64,000 nucleotides of DNA from Oceanospirillum sanctuarii (GCF_002150805.1 NZ_MTBA01000001.1:641854-705853); one strand, 5' to 3'; positions 8,103-17,960 are shown, counted from the first letter of the stretch. Translations and numbers: made by a program. Notes: generated from the sequence alone by a model not told the origin.

Positions 8103-10034
8103 ATGCAATACCATCTGAATGGTTTTAAGCCCGGTAATTACCAGATTCGTGATGAGGCCCGCAAGCCTGCAACGCCGCCACCAATGGCAGATCTGCCGAA
8201 TGAAGTTGATGTACTTATCGTAGGCTCAGGCCCTGCGGGTCTTGCATTGGCACGTCAGCTGGCAGATTTCGCTGATATTAAAACCTGTTTGGTAGAACAG
8301 AAGCCGGGGCCTATGCTGTTTGGTCAGGCCGATGGCATCTCCTGCCGTACTATGGAGATCATGGAGGCCTTTAACTGCAGTGAAATGCTGGTGAAAGAGA
8401 CCTACCAGCTGCGTCAGAACGCCTTCTGGGAGCCGGATGCCAACCAGCCGGATCAGATCAAGCGCACTCATAAAGTACCTGATGCGCGCCTGGGTCTGTC
8501 TGAATTTACCCATGGTGTCGTCAATCAGGCCCGTCTGCACGATATTTTGCTCGAAGGTATGGAGAACTCCGTTACCCATCTTGTTCCACACTACAGTCGA
8601 CGTCTGGTGACTTTGGAGGTTGATCCGGAGCTCAGTCAGAATCCGGATGCGCACGCGATCACTGCTACCTTTGAGACAGAAAATGACTCGGCAGACAAGA
8701 AGGTTGAAACAATCAAAGCACGCTTTGTGGTGGGCTGTGATGGAGCCCATAGTGCAGTGCGTAAGAATCTGGGTATCGAGATGCAGGGGGACTCTGCCAA
8801 CAAGGCCTGGGGCGTAATGGACGTACTTCTGGTGACGGACTTCCCGGATATTCGCGTCAAAACCTTTATTCAGTCGCAGGATCACGGCGCTGTTATGATC
8901 ATTCCCCGCGAAGGAGGCTATCTGGTTCGGCTGTACGTCGAAATGGATCTTTTTGGGGAAGATCAACGTGCGGGAAGCCTGGAACTGACCTCTGATGACA
9001 TCATCGCCAAGGCGAAACTGATTATGAATCCTTATCAGATAGAGGTAAAAGAGGTCGCCTGGTGGTCCATCTATGGTGTTGGCCAGCGAGTTGCCGAGAG
9101 CTTTGACGACACGCCAGTGGGTAACCCCGACAACCTGATTCCCCGCGCATTTGTCGCTGGTGATGCCTGCCATACCCATAGCCCGAAAGGCGGGTGGGGG
9201 TTGAATACCTCACTACCGGATACTTTCAATCTGGGTTGGAAGCTTGCGGCAGTTTTACAGGGCAAATCTGATCCCAAGCTACTCCAGACCTACGAGCAGG
9301 AACGTCGCAAAGTTGCCTTTATGCTGATCAATGCCGACCGTGAGATGTCTGCTCTGGTGGCTACCCGTCCGAATGCTCAGAAAAATGCCGAGAGCGTGAA
9401 AACCAATACCGCAGAGATTGAGAAGTTTATCGCCCGCCAGAACGGTTTTATCGCCGGAACATCCATCGGCTACGACCCATCTTATATCACTACCGGGCAG
9501 AGCAATCAGGCCTTGGCAACGGGGTTTCATATCGGGCAGCGCTTTCATTCCTCCAAAGCAGTGCGCATTGCCGATGGTCGTCCTGTGCACCTCGGACATC
9601 AGGTGAAAGCCGATGGTCGCTGGCGGATCTTTATCTTCGCAGATACCAGAAGTCCATTGGATGAAGGCTCTGCAGCAGCAGGATTAATCCATTATCTGGC
9701 ACAGAATCCAGCATCGCCTGTACTGAAATACACATCGGAAGAGGATGATATCGATGCCGTGATTGATGTGTATTCGGTCTTTCAGCAGCAGGATCTCTCC
9801 ATTGAAACTCTGCCGGCCTTCATCTGGCCTGCTAAGGGCAAATACGGCCTTCGGGATTATGAAAAGGCATTTCAATGCGACCTGAAACACGACATCTTCA
9901 AAGCCCGAGGTATCGATCGAAAGCAGGGCTGCATGGTCATTGTTCGTCCGGATCAGCACATCGCGAATATCCTGCCGCTTGATGCGCACAAAGAGTTAAG
10001 CGCCTTCTTTGATGGCTTTATGCTGAAGCCATAG
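8103..10034 (+). CDS. FAD-dependent aromatic hydroxylase (phenol 2-monooxygenase / 3-hydroxybenzoate 4-monooxygenase type)
   Basis: The 643-residue flavoprotein belongs to the PheA/TfdB group A monooxygenase family, which uses NAD(P)H and O2 to ortho-hydroxylate phenolic rings. It shows the FAD-binding G-S-G-P-A-G at 41-46, the DG motif region (V-V-G-C-D-G-A-H-S-A-V-R) near 210-221, the GD motif G-D-A-C-H-T-H-S-P-K-G-G-W-G-L-N near 353-368, and a C-terminal thioredoxin-like phenol-hydroxylase domain. Length and N-terminus resemble 3-hydroxybenzoate 4-hydroxylase (MobA), but phenol hydroxylase cannot be excluded from sequence alone. The start has GAGAGGAA upstream. Two terminators separate it from the acylase, so it is probably transcribed separately. 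The pairing of an aryl-acylase with an aromatic hydroxylase hints at aromatic catabolism (inference). Confidence 0.88.
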   Translation: MQYHLNGFKPGNYQIRDEARKPATPPPMADLPNEVDVLIVGSGPAGLALARQLADFADIKTCLVEQKPGPMLFGQADGISCRTMEIMEAFNCSEMLVKETYQLRQNAFWEPDANQPDQIKRTHKVPDARLGLSEFTHGVVNQARLHDILLEGMENSVTHLVPHYSRRLVTLEVDPELSQNPDAHAITATFETENDSADKKVETIKARFVVGCDGAHSAVRKNLGIEMQGDSANKAWGVMDVLLVTDFPDIRVKTFIQSQDHGAVMIIPREGGYLVRLYVEMDLFGEDQRAGSLELTSDDIIAKAKLIMNPYQIEVKEVAWWSIYGVGQRVAESFDDTPVGNPDNLIPRAFVAGDACHTHSPKGGWGLNTSLPDTFNLGWKLAAVLQGKSDPKLLQTYEQERRKVAFMLINADREMSALVATRPNAQKNAESVKTNTAEIEKFIARQNGFIAGTSIGYDPSYITTGQSNQALATGFHIGQRFHSSKAVRIADGRPVHLGHQVKADGRWRIFIFADTRSPLDEGSAAAGLIHYLAQNPASPVLKYTSEEDDIDAVIDVYSVFQQQDLSIETLPAFIWPAKGKYGLRDYEKAFQCDLKHDIFKARGIDRKQGCMVIVRPDQHIANILPLDAHKELSAFFDGFMLKP

Positions 10035-10196
10035 CCTTCCCAGATATCCCTCTTTCTGATTGATTGCCCGGTTCAAAAGGGAAGAGGGGTATCAAGGAGT
10101 TAAGAACTTTCGCCAATCTGGTAATAGCGACAGGGAAGTGTTGAGGCAGTGCAGCATTCTGATTAGTATGCAGTAAATGCTTTCGGAATAGATACC

Positions 10197-10961
10197 ATGG
10201 GTTTTCGCTTTCTAAATCGACTTGCATGTGCTGCCATCAGCCTCGCTATCTCTACCGCAGTAACAGCAGACGCCCATGACCCTGTCGTGTTTTCAACCAG
10301 CAGTGTTGAACCCTGGGGCTATTTCATCGATGGCAATCAACCTGCCGGGCTTCTGGTAGAATTCAACGAAGCACTGCAGGCTGAACTCAAACAGCATTCC
10401 TCTTTCGACGTTACCTTCGAAAACTATATCCGGCCCTATCCCCGCGTGATCAATGATATTAAGACAGGCCGTGCCGACTTTGCTGTTCTCTTCAACAGTC
10501 CTGAATCTCACAATTACGGTGATTCAGTAGGGGAGGTCTCGACCTTTGATGTTGTGGTAACAGGCCGGCAGGACAGTGCTGGCATTACATCACTGGATGA
10601 TCTGGAAGGATTACCCGTCGGCCATGTTCGGGGGTCAAAATATGGCCCAGCGTTTGACGATAATACAAAGATCCTGAAAGTCTCACTGGACTCTATGGAG
10701 AAAGGGCTGGATATGCTGCTCAAGGGCCGTTTAGCCGCCTTAATCTGTCTTGATCAGACTCTGTATCATTCGATGAATGAAAAAGGGATCGCACCGGATC
10801 AGACAAAAACACTCTTTGTTATCGGTAAGGCAAGGGCAGATCTTTTTATCTCAAAGCGCTCGAAAAAGCGTTTCTATATGGAAGAGGTTGAGGACGCGCT
10901 GGATCTGCTGCATGAAAAAGGGACGATTAAAGCCATTTTTGACCTCAACCGTCCCCATTAA
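10197..10961 (+). CDS. Periplasmic solute-binding protein, family 3 (orphan)
   Basis: The 254-residue product has a signal peptide (about residues 1-26, ending A-D-A) followed by one SBP_bac_3 domain. Features are an E-P-W-G-Y-F substrate-loop region near residue 38, Y-P-R-V-x-x-D-I-x-x-G-R-A-D-F near 79-93, and L-x-D-L-x-G-L-P-V-G near 128-137. No permease or ATPase gene is adjacent, so it is not part of an obvious ABC transporter. Such orphan proteins may act as binding partners for sensors or be remnants. It converges on the gamma-glutamyltransferase gene with a 38-bp gap. The Shine-Dalgarno is weak. Confidence 0.85.
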   Translation: MGFRFLNRLACAAISLAISTAVTADAHDPVVFSTSSVEPWGYFIDGNQPAGLLVEFNEALQAELKQHSSFDVTFENYIRPYPRVINDIKTGRADFAVLFNSPESHNYGDSVGEVSTFDVVVTGRQDSAGITSLDDLEGLPVGHVRGSKYGPAFDDNTKILKVSLDSMEKGLDMLLKGRLAALICLDQTLYHSMNEKGIAPDQTKTLFVIGKARADLFISKRSKKRFYMEEVEDALDLLHEKGTIKAIFDLNRPH

Positions 10962-10999
10962 TCTTTCAATGCAGACTATCCTGCGCTTTGATTTAGTGT

Positions 11000-12799
11000 C
11001 TAATCCCCCAGAACAATCCCTTCCCGGCGGGGATCAGCTGCCCCGATCAGTTTGCCATCTTTAAACAAAACCCCGTGCAGACCTGAATTCAGATCTCTTA
11101 CCGAGACCTTATAACCCATCACTTCCAGAGGAGCTTTCAGCTTTTCAGCAGAGGTTCCTGCTTCAAGATCGAAGGTACCAAACCGGTTGATCAGGTGGGG
11201 CTTGCTGATCGCATCCTGAAGGGACATTCCCCAATCCAGATGAGCGATCAGTGCTGAGGCGACATAACCGATAATTCGTGAGCCGCCGGGGGAGCCTATA
11301 GCCAAATAAGGTTTACCATCCTTCATCACCAGTGTCGGTGCCATCGAAGAGCGCGGACGTTTGCCCGGCTCCAAACGGTTGGCAATCGGGAAGCCATTTT
11401 TATGGCTGGCAAAGGAGAAATCCGTCAGCTCGTTATTGAGCAGAAACCCGCCAGACATCACCCGGGAGCCAAAGCCATTTTCAATCGTCGTGGTCATCGA
11501 GACGATATTACCTTCACGATCCACAATCACCAGATGGCTGGTGGAGGGCAGTTCCAGCGAGATATCGTCAGCCAGAGCAATCGGCTGACTCCACGCCGGT
11601 TCACCGGCTTCGACAGTATCCAGCGGCTTGCCGGGCTGAATCAATTCCGCCCGTTGCTTCAGGTATCCAGCATCCAGCAAACCCTGCGGCATAGGCACAT
11701 AATCGGTATCCGCCATATAACGGCCACGATCGGCAAAGGCGAGGCGGGAAGCATCACCGATAATTTGCCAGCTTTTCGGGTTATCCGCGCCCAGAGATTT
11801 CAGGTCAAAGGAAGCCACGATACCTAAAATCTGACCAACTGTGAGCGCGCCGGAGCTCGGTGGCCCCATGCCGCAAACATCATAGCTGCGGTAAGGCGCA
11901 CAGACCGCAGGGCGCTCTTTAATGCGATAGCTCTTGAGGTCGTTTTCCGTCAGCAGTCCGGGATTATCGGTTATGCCCTGAACCTTTCTCACCAGTTCCT
12001 GACCAATTTTCCCATGGTAAAATGCCTCAGCGCCTTCTTTAGCTAAAAGGCCCAGAGTTTCGGCATAGTCTTTATTGGTCAGGCGATAGCCCTCTGGCAG
12101 CGGCTTGCCGTCCGCAGTGAAGAAATAATCCCGGGTATCGGGATAGCGGCTCAGGCGATCCTGATCTTTAGTGATAGCTCCCGCAAGACGAGGTGAAACG
12201 ATAAAGCCATCTTCAGCCAGCTGTTTGGCCGGTTGCAGCAAACGCGCCCAATCAAGCTTTCCGAAACGCTGATGGGTATCCGACATCAGCTTAACCGTAC
12301 CCGGCGTGCCGACAGATCGGCCTCCGACCACAGCATCAAAGAACTTCAGTGGTTTCCCATCTTTATCCTGAAACAGCTCTGGCGTGGCCGCTAAAGGAGC
12401 TGTTTCCCGACCATCAAAAGTGGTCAACTGACGTTTCTTAGCATCGTAGTAGAGCATAAATGCCCCGCCACCCAAGCCAGAGGATTGAGGCTCCGTTAAC
12501 CCCAACACTGTTTGCACCGTCACCATTGCATCAATAGCGCTGCCGCCTTCTTTCAACACCTGATACCCAGCTTCAACCGCGTAGGGGTTCGCCGCCGCAA
12601 CAATAAAATCCTTTGCGATATGAGCACGATTCTCGCTACGTTGGCTTGCGGCCTCGGGAGCGACCTGGTCAGCCACCTGCTGCGCTTGCAGCCCGCTACT
12701 AAGAAGAGCGCTCAGGCCAACAGCGCTGAACAGAGAAACCGCTTTAGCCAGCGGTTTTCGAGAGGGAAAATTCATTAAAGGTTTTGTTGTTTTTTTCAT
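11000..12799 (-). CDS. ggt: Gamma-glutamyltransferase (periplasmic, self-cleaving)
   Basis: This enzyme cleaves the gamma-glutamyl bond of glutathione and related compounds. The 599-residue precursor has an N-terminal signal region (hydrophobic to about residue 40, A-Q-Q). The nucleophile is Thr420, in P-S-T-S-H-L-V-I-V-D; autocleavage there would give a large subunit of about 419 and a small subunit of about 180 residues. Other family motifs are F-x-G-R-E-T-A-P near 142, M-G-P-P-S-S-G near 325, R-P-R-S-S-M-A-P near 480 and G-S-P-G-G-S-R-I-I near 505. The start has GGGAGAG upstream; a second Met lies at residue 9. It is 50 bp downstream of the polysaccharide deacetylase on the same strand, so the two may be co-transcribed. 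Confidence 0.95.
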   Translation of the reverse strand: MKKTTKPLMNFPSRKPLAKAVSLFSAVGLSALLSSGLQAQQVADQVAPEAASQRSENRAHIAKDFIVAAANPYAVEAGYQVLKEGGSAIDAMVTVQTVLGLTEPQSSGLGGGAFMLYYDAKKRQLTTFDGRETAPLAATPELFQDKDGKPLKFFDAVVGGRSVGTPGTVKLMSDTHQRFGKLDWARLLQPAKQLAEDGFIVSPRLAGAITKDQDRLSRYPDTRDYFFTADGKPLPEGYRLTNKDYAETLGLLAKEGAEAFYHGKIGQELVRKVQGITDNPGLLTENDLKSYRIKERPAVCAPYRSYDVCGMGPPSSGALTVGQILGIVASFDLKSLGADNPKSWQIIGDASRLAFADRGRYMADTDYVPMPQGLLDAGYLKQRAELIQPGKPLDTVEAGEPAWSQPIALADDISLELPSTSHLVIVDREGNIVSMTTTIENGFGSRVMSGGFLLNNELTDFSFASHKNGFPIANRLEPGKRPRSSMAPTLVMKDGKPYLAIGSPGGSRIIGYVASALIAHLDWGMSLQDAISKPHLINRFGTFDLEAGTSAEKLKAPLEVMGYKVSVRDLNSGLHGVLFKDGKLIGAADPRREGIVLGD

Positions 12800-12849
12800 C
12801 CAGCTCTCCCTGATCCGATCAAAATACCTTTATCGTTTTGTAGCCGTCA

Positions 12850-13980
12850 TCAGCTTCTGTACCAGCGACCATCTGTTTTAGGCAACATCCACTGACGGGA
12901 GTACCAGAACCAGCGGGATTCAGTACGATGCGGCGCAGTACAGTTATAGCGATGTCGTCCGGCAGGCAGGGTCTTTTGTGTTGCAACCCGTAGCGTTACT
13001 GAGCCATCAGCCTGTGGCTGAGAATCCACCTTAAGCACCTCACCAGCTGGCCCATAACAGCGTAGCTGATCCAAACGATAATCGCCCTTAGCCAGTGTCA
13101 GCATCAAAACCGGGCTACGTTGATCAGCTCCCAGAACGCCAGAGCGCGGCTCTTCAGCGATCACAGGGAAAGGCAGAGCCAACAACTTGGTTCTCAGGGT
13201 TTTCGGATTCGCATAGATGCCATTCGCCGCATAACGGGGAATGCCCTGCAAAGAGGTAAAACCGCTGGCAGGCCCCGACTGCTGTCCAAAGGCCAGATAA
13301 CCCCGCTCAGCCAATAAGGCTTCCAACTGAGGATTAAACTCACCATAGGGGTAAGCAAACAGCTTAGGCAGCGGATTCTTCTCAGATGTGCCGAGTTGTT
13401 GCTCAAGCTGACGCTGATTCTCAGTAATCTGATGTTTCATGCGGGCAAGCCAAGCCTCATCACTTTCACCCGCCTGCTGACGAATCATGTGATCGTGCTC
13501 TAAACCGTGATTGGCGATGGTCGCACCTTTCTTCCGGGCATCCCGAAGCTGATCCCAGCTCATAAACAGTTTATTGCCCTGATTAACCGGCGTTGCATTA
13601 ACAAAAATCGTAAAAGGCAGCTTTCGAGCCTGCATGATCGGCATCGCCGTCTTGTAAACGCTGATATAAGCATCATCAAAGGTCAGTGCAGCCACCTTAT
13701 CCGGAAAAGGTTTATTGGCCTTCAGATGATCCGCAATCTTCTCCAAAGACCAAACCTGAAACCCCAGCTTATCCAACAGATCCAGATGCTGAGTGAACGT
13801 CTCCGCATCGGTACTGGTCGAGCGGGGCGTATCCGAGCTGATGTGGTGGTACATCAGAATAGAAGAATGGTGGCGAAGTGCTGTTTCTTGTTTTTCCACT
13901 TGAGTCTCAGCCTTGACAGGAAAGGCTGCAAGCAGTGAAAGGCTTAGTGTGAAGGCAAGCGAAAACGAATGAAATCTCAT
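12850..13980 (-). CDS. Polysaccharide deacetylase (NodB-domain) family protein, periplasmic
   Basis: The 376-residue product has a signal peptide (about residues 1-24). The carbohydrate esterase 4/NodB fold shows M-Y-H-H near residue 44, the metal/catalytic T-F-D-D-A-Y near 103-108, the zinc-binding N-H-G-L-E-H-D-H-M near 156-164 and A-Y-P-Y-G-E-F-N near 214. These match the PgaB-like deacetylase branch, which removes acetyl or other N-acyl groups from envelope polysaccharides. The C-terminal 120 residues, with W-Y-x-x-R-Q-W near the end, form an additional domain I cannot name. The substrate is unknown. It lies 50 bp upstream of ggt. Confidence 0.9.
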   Translation of the reverse strand: MRFHSFSLAFTLSLSLLAAFPVKAETQVEKQETALRHHSSILMYHHISSDTPRSTSTDAETFTQHLDLLDKLGFQVWSLEKIADHLKANKPFPDKVAALTFDDAYISVYKTAMPIMQARKLPFTIFVNATPVNQGNKLFMSWDQLRDARKKGATIANHGLEHDHMIRQQAGESDEAWLARMKHQITENQRQLEQQLGTSEKNPLPKLFAYPYGEFNPQLEALLAERGYLAFGQQSGPASGFTSLQGIPRYAANGIYANPKTLRTKLLALPFPVIAEEPRSGVLGADQRSPVLMLTLAKGDYRLDQLRCYGPAGEVLKVDSQPQADGSVTLRVATQKTLPAGRHRYNCTAPHRTESRWFWYSRQWMLPKTDGRWYRS

Positions 13981-14314
13981 AGATTGTCCATATATTGAAG
14001 CTCCCTTAAGGAGATTGTGTACGCAGTAAATAGTTTGTTTTGAATAGTGATTATAAAAGTAGAGCAGAGTTTTCCATGGGAAATTCTGCTCTTATAAGAT
14101 CAGTTGATGAGGGTTACATAGTTGAGTTTTCAAGTTCGATATCCCCTGAGGGTCAATCGCAGTAATGTGAGGCTGTTCTATAGCCCTTCGACAAAGGTTT
14201 AGATTGTTTTATACGAATCTGTCTCCCAGTCAGATGATTTTCTCACTTCGCTGTCGTAAAGTAACTAACTTGCTGTCTGTAAAGACAAAAACAGAATAAG
14301 GATCTTTCTGCGCT
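13981..14314. other. Divergent promoter region between deacetylase and hsdR
   Basis: This 334-base non-coding stretch should hold divergent promoters for the deacetylase/ggt pair and for hsdR. The clearest element is a 32-bp near-perfect palindrome at 14061-14092 (listed separately). No small gene is supported. Confidence 0.6.
14061..14092. repeat. 32-bp near-perfect palindrome with CCATGG core
   Basis: The left half AGAGCAGAGTTTTCCA pairs with the right half TGGGAAATTCTGCTCT over 16 positions with two G-T wobbles. No T run follows, so it is not a standard terminator. It could be a protein-binding dyad for the divergent promoters or an mRNA-end stem. Confidence 0.6.
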
Positions 14315-17300
14315 ATGAGTATTTCCGCGAATTTCGGTTTCCTCCAACAACATGACCCGCTTTTTCTGGAACTGGCTGAAGCTGCCGAGCGTGTTTTTGT
14401 CAGTGATCCCAATACCACCCTGATTAAACTGCGTCAGCTGGGCGAAGCGATGGCCCAGCATCTGGCGCTGTTAGCGGACATCAGTTTTGATGAGAAAACC
14501 ACGCAGATTGACCTACTGAATAAAGTCAGCAGAGAGCTTCAGCTGGATCCTGCCGTGCGTGAGATGTTTCATATCCTGCGTATTGAGGGCAACAAAGCCA
14601 CGCACCAGTTTAAAACCCAACACAAAGAAGCGATCCGCGGATTAGTGGTTGCCCGTAATTTAGCGATCTGGTTCCACGAATCTTCCGGCAAAGCCGCTAA
14701 AAACTTCAAAGCAGGCCCATTCACACCACCGAAAGACCCTAGCGAACAGCTCAATAACTTACAGCAGGATATCGCTCAGCTTAAAAATGAGTTGCAGCAA
14801 GCCAACCTTGACCTCAATTCCAGTCAAAAGCTGAATGAGCTAATTGCAAAAGAGAAAGAGGAATACGAATCTCTGGCTCTTGCCATGGATGAGGAATCCC
14901 GCCAGTTAGCCGAACAGGCCAAAGCTCACGAACAAGCGTTAGAGCAACAACAAAAAGCCTACGAACAACGTATTCAGGCGTTGCAGGAACAGTTAGCCCA
15001 ACAGGATGAGAAATCCCGACAGGCACAGCGTCAGACGCTTACCCGCAACAGCCGGGCTGCCAGCCAGAATATACAGCGTGATAACGAAGCTCTTGCCCGT
15101 ATTCTGATTGACCAACAGCTGCAACGTGCTGGCTGGCTGGCTGCTAGCGACCAGATGAAGCACTCAAAAGGGACACGTCCGGAAAAAGGCGTCAACAAAG
15201 CCATTGCCGAATGGCCCTGCAAAGGTACTGATGGCAAAGGTCGTGACCGTGCGGATTACGTGCTGTTCGCCGGATTAACGCCAATGGGCGTGGTGGAAGC
15301 AAAGAAAGAAACCCTCGATGTGGCCGGAAAAATCGATCAGGCCGAGCGTTATAGCCGGGGATTCCGACCAGAAGACGGCATGATTCCCGCGTGGGAGCTG
15401 GCAGGGCGCACCATCGCGTGGCCTGATGAAACCAGCAGCCATTACCAGATCCCCTTTGTTTATTCCGCCAATGGCCGCCCTTATCTGCCGCAAATGAAAG
15501 AAAAATCCGGCATCTGGTTTCGGGATGTCCGTGACGGATCTCATATCAAACGGGCATTGCCGGAGTTCCATAGTCCAGCGGGCTTAACAGATCGTCTTAA
15601 TCGCAGTAGGGAAGCAGCACAGACCAAGCTGCAGGCCGAACCTTATGGTTATCTGAAACTACGTGACTACCAGCAAAAAGCCATTGGTGCGGTGGAAAAC
15701 GCCCTGAGCCGGGATGTGCGTCGGGCGCTGCTGGCGATGGCAACGGGTACTGGTAAAACCCGCACCATCATAGGTCTGATCTACCGCTTTCTGAAAGCCG
15801 AACGCTTTAAACGCATTCTGTTTCTGGTGGACCGTACCTCTCTGGGTACTCAGGCACTGGACGCATTTAAAGATATGCCGCTGGAGCGGAGTCAGACACT
15901 GTCGCAGATCTATAATGTTGCCGAACTGGGTGATATGGCCGCACAGGCGGAGACCCGTGTTCAGGTAGCCACCGTACAGGCGATGGTTAAGCGGGTGCTG
16001 GAAAGTGATAATCCGCCACCGATTGATCAGTTTGACTGCATTATCGTTGATGAGGCACACCGGGGTTACACACTGGATCAGGAGATGACTGAGGGCGAGC
16101 TTTCCACCCGGGATGCCCGCCAGTATCTCTCCAGTTACCGTCGGGTACTGGACTATTTTGACGCGGTTAAGATCGCCCTGACCGCAACTCCCGCCAAACA
16201 TACCAGTGATATTTTTGGTCATCCCATCTACAGCTACGGATATCGGGAAGCAGTGGCAGATGACTGGCTGATCGACCATGAACCTCCAATCCGCTATACC
16301 ACCTTGTTAAGTGAGAACGGCATCACCTTTGAGCAGGGCGATCAGGTGGAAGTGGTCAATAGTCATACCGGAGAAATCGAAAGCGCAGAGCTGGAAGATG
16401 AACTAAATTTTGATGTCTCCGCCTTTAACAAATCTGTGATCACCCCGAGCTTCAATAAAGTGATCTGCGAACAGCTGGTACAAGAGCTAGACCCGTTCGG
16501 CGAGGAGAAAACCCTGATTTTCTGCGCCACCGATTCCCACGCAGATATGGTCAAATCCCTGCTGGATGAAGCCTTCAGTGAAGAGTACGAGGGTGATTAC
16601 CGACAGGAAGCCGTAGCCAAAATCACCGGTAAAAGTGATCAGGTCGCTAAGCTGATCAGTCGTTTCAAAAACGAGCGTTATCCCAATATTGCCATCACCG
16701 TAGACCTCTTAACCACGGGCATCGACGTGCCACGTATCTGCAATCTGGTGTTTATGCGCCGGGTGAAGTCACGCATTCTGTATGAACAGATGAAAGGCCG
16801 CGCCACCCGTCGTTGCGATGAGATCGGTAAAACCCTGTTCCGTATCTATGATCCGGTAGACCTGTACGCCAGTCTGCAGGAGGTGGATACCATGAAACCT
16901 CTGGTGAAAAATCCCAATATCACCCTGGAACAGCTGGTGGAAGAACTCACCGATCCGGAACAACTGGAACGGGCCCTGAACAGCCCCGGTGATCTGCCGG
17001 AGCAGAGTCAGGCCGATGTGGTACTCAGTCAACTCAGCCAGAAGGTGATGCGGGTACTGCGTAAAGCTCAGAGCAAAGCGGAACACAAACCAGAGATCAA
17101 AGCCAAGCTGGATCAACTGCAACAACTTTGGCAGGTAGAACCCGCACAGCTGCACCAGCACCTGCATCAGCTGGGGCCAAAACAAGCGGCTGAGTTTTTG
17201 AGTCAGCACAGTGGGCTTATTAACCAGCTGGATGAGGTGAAACAGATTCTCGGCAGCAGCTATCGGCCTATCATCTCAAACCACGATGATGAGATTAAAG

Positions 17301-17836
17301 AGCGGGAACAAAGCTGGGGGGACTACAAGGCACCGGAGGATTACCTCGACAGCTTTAACCGCTTTATTAAAGAGCAGATCAACCAGAACGCCGCCCTGTC
17401 AGCGGTGGTCAACAGACCCCGCGACCTGACCCGCGAACAGCTGCGGGAGATCAAGCTGCAGCTGGACAATGCCGGATTCAGCGAAGCCCGGCTACAGAGC
17501 GCCGAAGCGCAACTGAGCAATCAGGAGATCGCCGCCAGCATTATCGGCCATATCCGTCGGGCCGCATTGGGCGAGGGGTTAGTACCGTTTGAGCAGCGGG
17601 TAAACAGCGCCATGCAGCGTATTTACGATAACCATAACTGGAACCCCAACCAGAAACGCTGGCTGGGGCGGTTAGCTAAACAGCTGGCGCACGAAGTCAT
17701 CGTCGATCAGGAGTTTATCAACCGGGAATTTGCTCAGGATGGCGGAGCCAAACGCTTTAACAAAGTACTCAATGACCAACTGGATCAGGTACTGGAGGAG
17801 TTAAACGATGGTATCTGGGCAGAGCAAAGTGCCTAG
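14315..17836 (+). CDS. hsdR: Type I restriction enzyme, R subunit (HsdR)
   Basis: This motor and nuclease subunit of a type I restriction-modification complex translocates and cuts unmethylated DNA. The 1173 residues comprise an N-terminal DUF4145-like helical domain (about 1-120), a glutamine-rich coiled coil (about 150-250), and the HSDR_N PD-(D/E)XK nuclease with D-R-A-D-Y and V-V-E-A-K-K-E near 312-331. A superfamily 2 helicase follows, with Walker A A-T-G-T-G-K-T (about 476-482) and D-E-A-H at 579-582, then the helical C-terminal domain. This layout fits the EcoEI-type family. AAGGA lies upstream of the ATG. hsdM and hsdS follow about 0.2 kb downstream on the same strand. No frameshift is seen, so the enzyme looks intact. 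Confidence 0.95.
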   Translation: MSISANFGFLQQHDPLFLELAEAAERVFVSDPNTTLIKLRQLGEAMAQHLALLADISFDEKTTQIDLLNKVSRELQLDPAVREMFHILRIEGNKATHQFKTQHKEAIRGLVVARNLAIWFHESSGKAAKNFKAGPFTPPKDPSEQLNNLQQDIAQLKNELQQANLDLNSSQKLNELIAKEKEEYESLALAMDEESRQLAEQAKAHEQALEQQQKAYEQRIQALQEQLAQQDEKSRQAQRQTLTRNSRAASQNIQRDNEALARILIDQQLQRAGWLAASDQMKHSKGTRPEKGVNKAIAEWPCKGTDGKGRDRADYVLFAGLTPMGVVEAKKETLDVAGKIDQAERYSRGFRPEDGMIPAWELAGRTIAWPDETSSHYQIPFVYSANGRPYLPQMKEKSGIWFRDVRDGSHIKRALPEFHSPAGLTDRLNRSREAAQTKLQAEPYGYLKLRDYQQKAIGAVENALSRDVRRALLAMATGTGKTRTIIGLIYRFLKAERFKRILFLVDRTSLGTQALDAFKDMPLERSQTLSQIYNVAELGDMAAQAETRVQVATVQAMVKRVLESDNPPPIDQFDCIIVDEAHRGYTLDQEMTEGELSTRDARQYLSSYRRVLDYFDAVKIALTATPAKHTSDIFGHPIYSYGYREAVADDWLIDHEPPIRYTTLLSENGITFEQGDQVEVVNSHTGEIESAELEDELNFDVSAFNKSVITPSFNKVICEQLVQELDPFGEEKTLIFCATDSHADMVKSLLDEAFSEEYEGDYRQEAVAKITGKSDQVAKLISRFKNERYPNIAITVDLLTTGIDVPRICNLVFMRRVKSRILYEQMKGRATRRCDEIGKTLFRIYDPVDLYASLQEVDTMKPLVKNPNITLEQLVEELTDPEQLERALNSPGDLPEQSQADVVLSQLSQKVMRVLRKAQSKAEHKPEIKAKLDQLQQLWQVEPAQLHQHLHQLGPKQAAEFLSQHSGLINQLDEVKQILGSSYRPIISNHDDEIKEREQSWGDYKAPEDYLDSFNRFIKEQINQNAALSAVVNRPRDLTREQLREIKLQLDNAGFSEARLQSAEAQLSNQEIAASIIGHIRRAALGEGLVPFEQRVNSAMQRIYDNHNWNPNQKRWLGRLAKQLAHEVIVDQEFINREFAQDGGAKRFNKVLNDQLDQVLEELNDGIWAEQSA

Positions 17837-17896
17837 CCTCTGACGGATAGGCACTTGATCCAGACAACGCTTCCGGCTAAAGTTGCGCACAACACA

Positions 17897-17950
17897 CCCG
17901 CCAAGCCTATGTCTGTTCGCAGTTATGCTCAAATTGTGCGGGTTTTTTTA
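17897..17950 (+). terminator. Weak terminator-like element after hsdR
   Basis: ACCCGC near 17897-17902 can pair with GCGGGT near 17939-17944 across a long loop, and a run of seven T follows. The stem is short, so attenuation between hsdR and hsdM is possible but not certain. Confidence 0.35.
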
Positions 17951-17960
17951 TGTCTGCCGT

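Noticed and set aside
8226-9179. 317-codon open frame antisense to the FAD hydroxylase
   Set aside because: It lies fully inside a well-supported gene on the other strand, its product has no recognisable domain, and the hydroxylase frame has clear motifs throughout.
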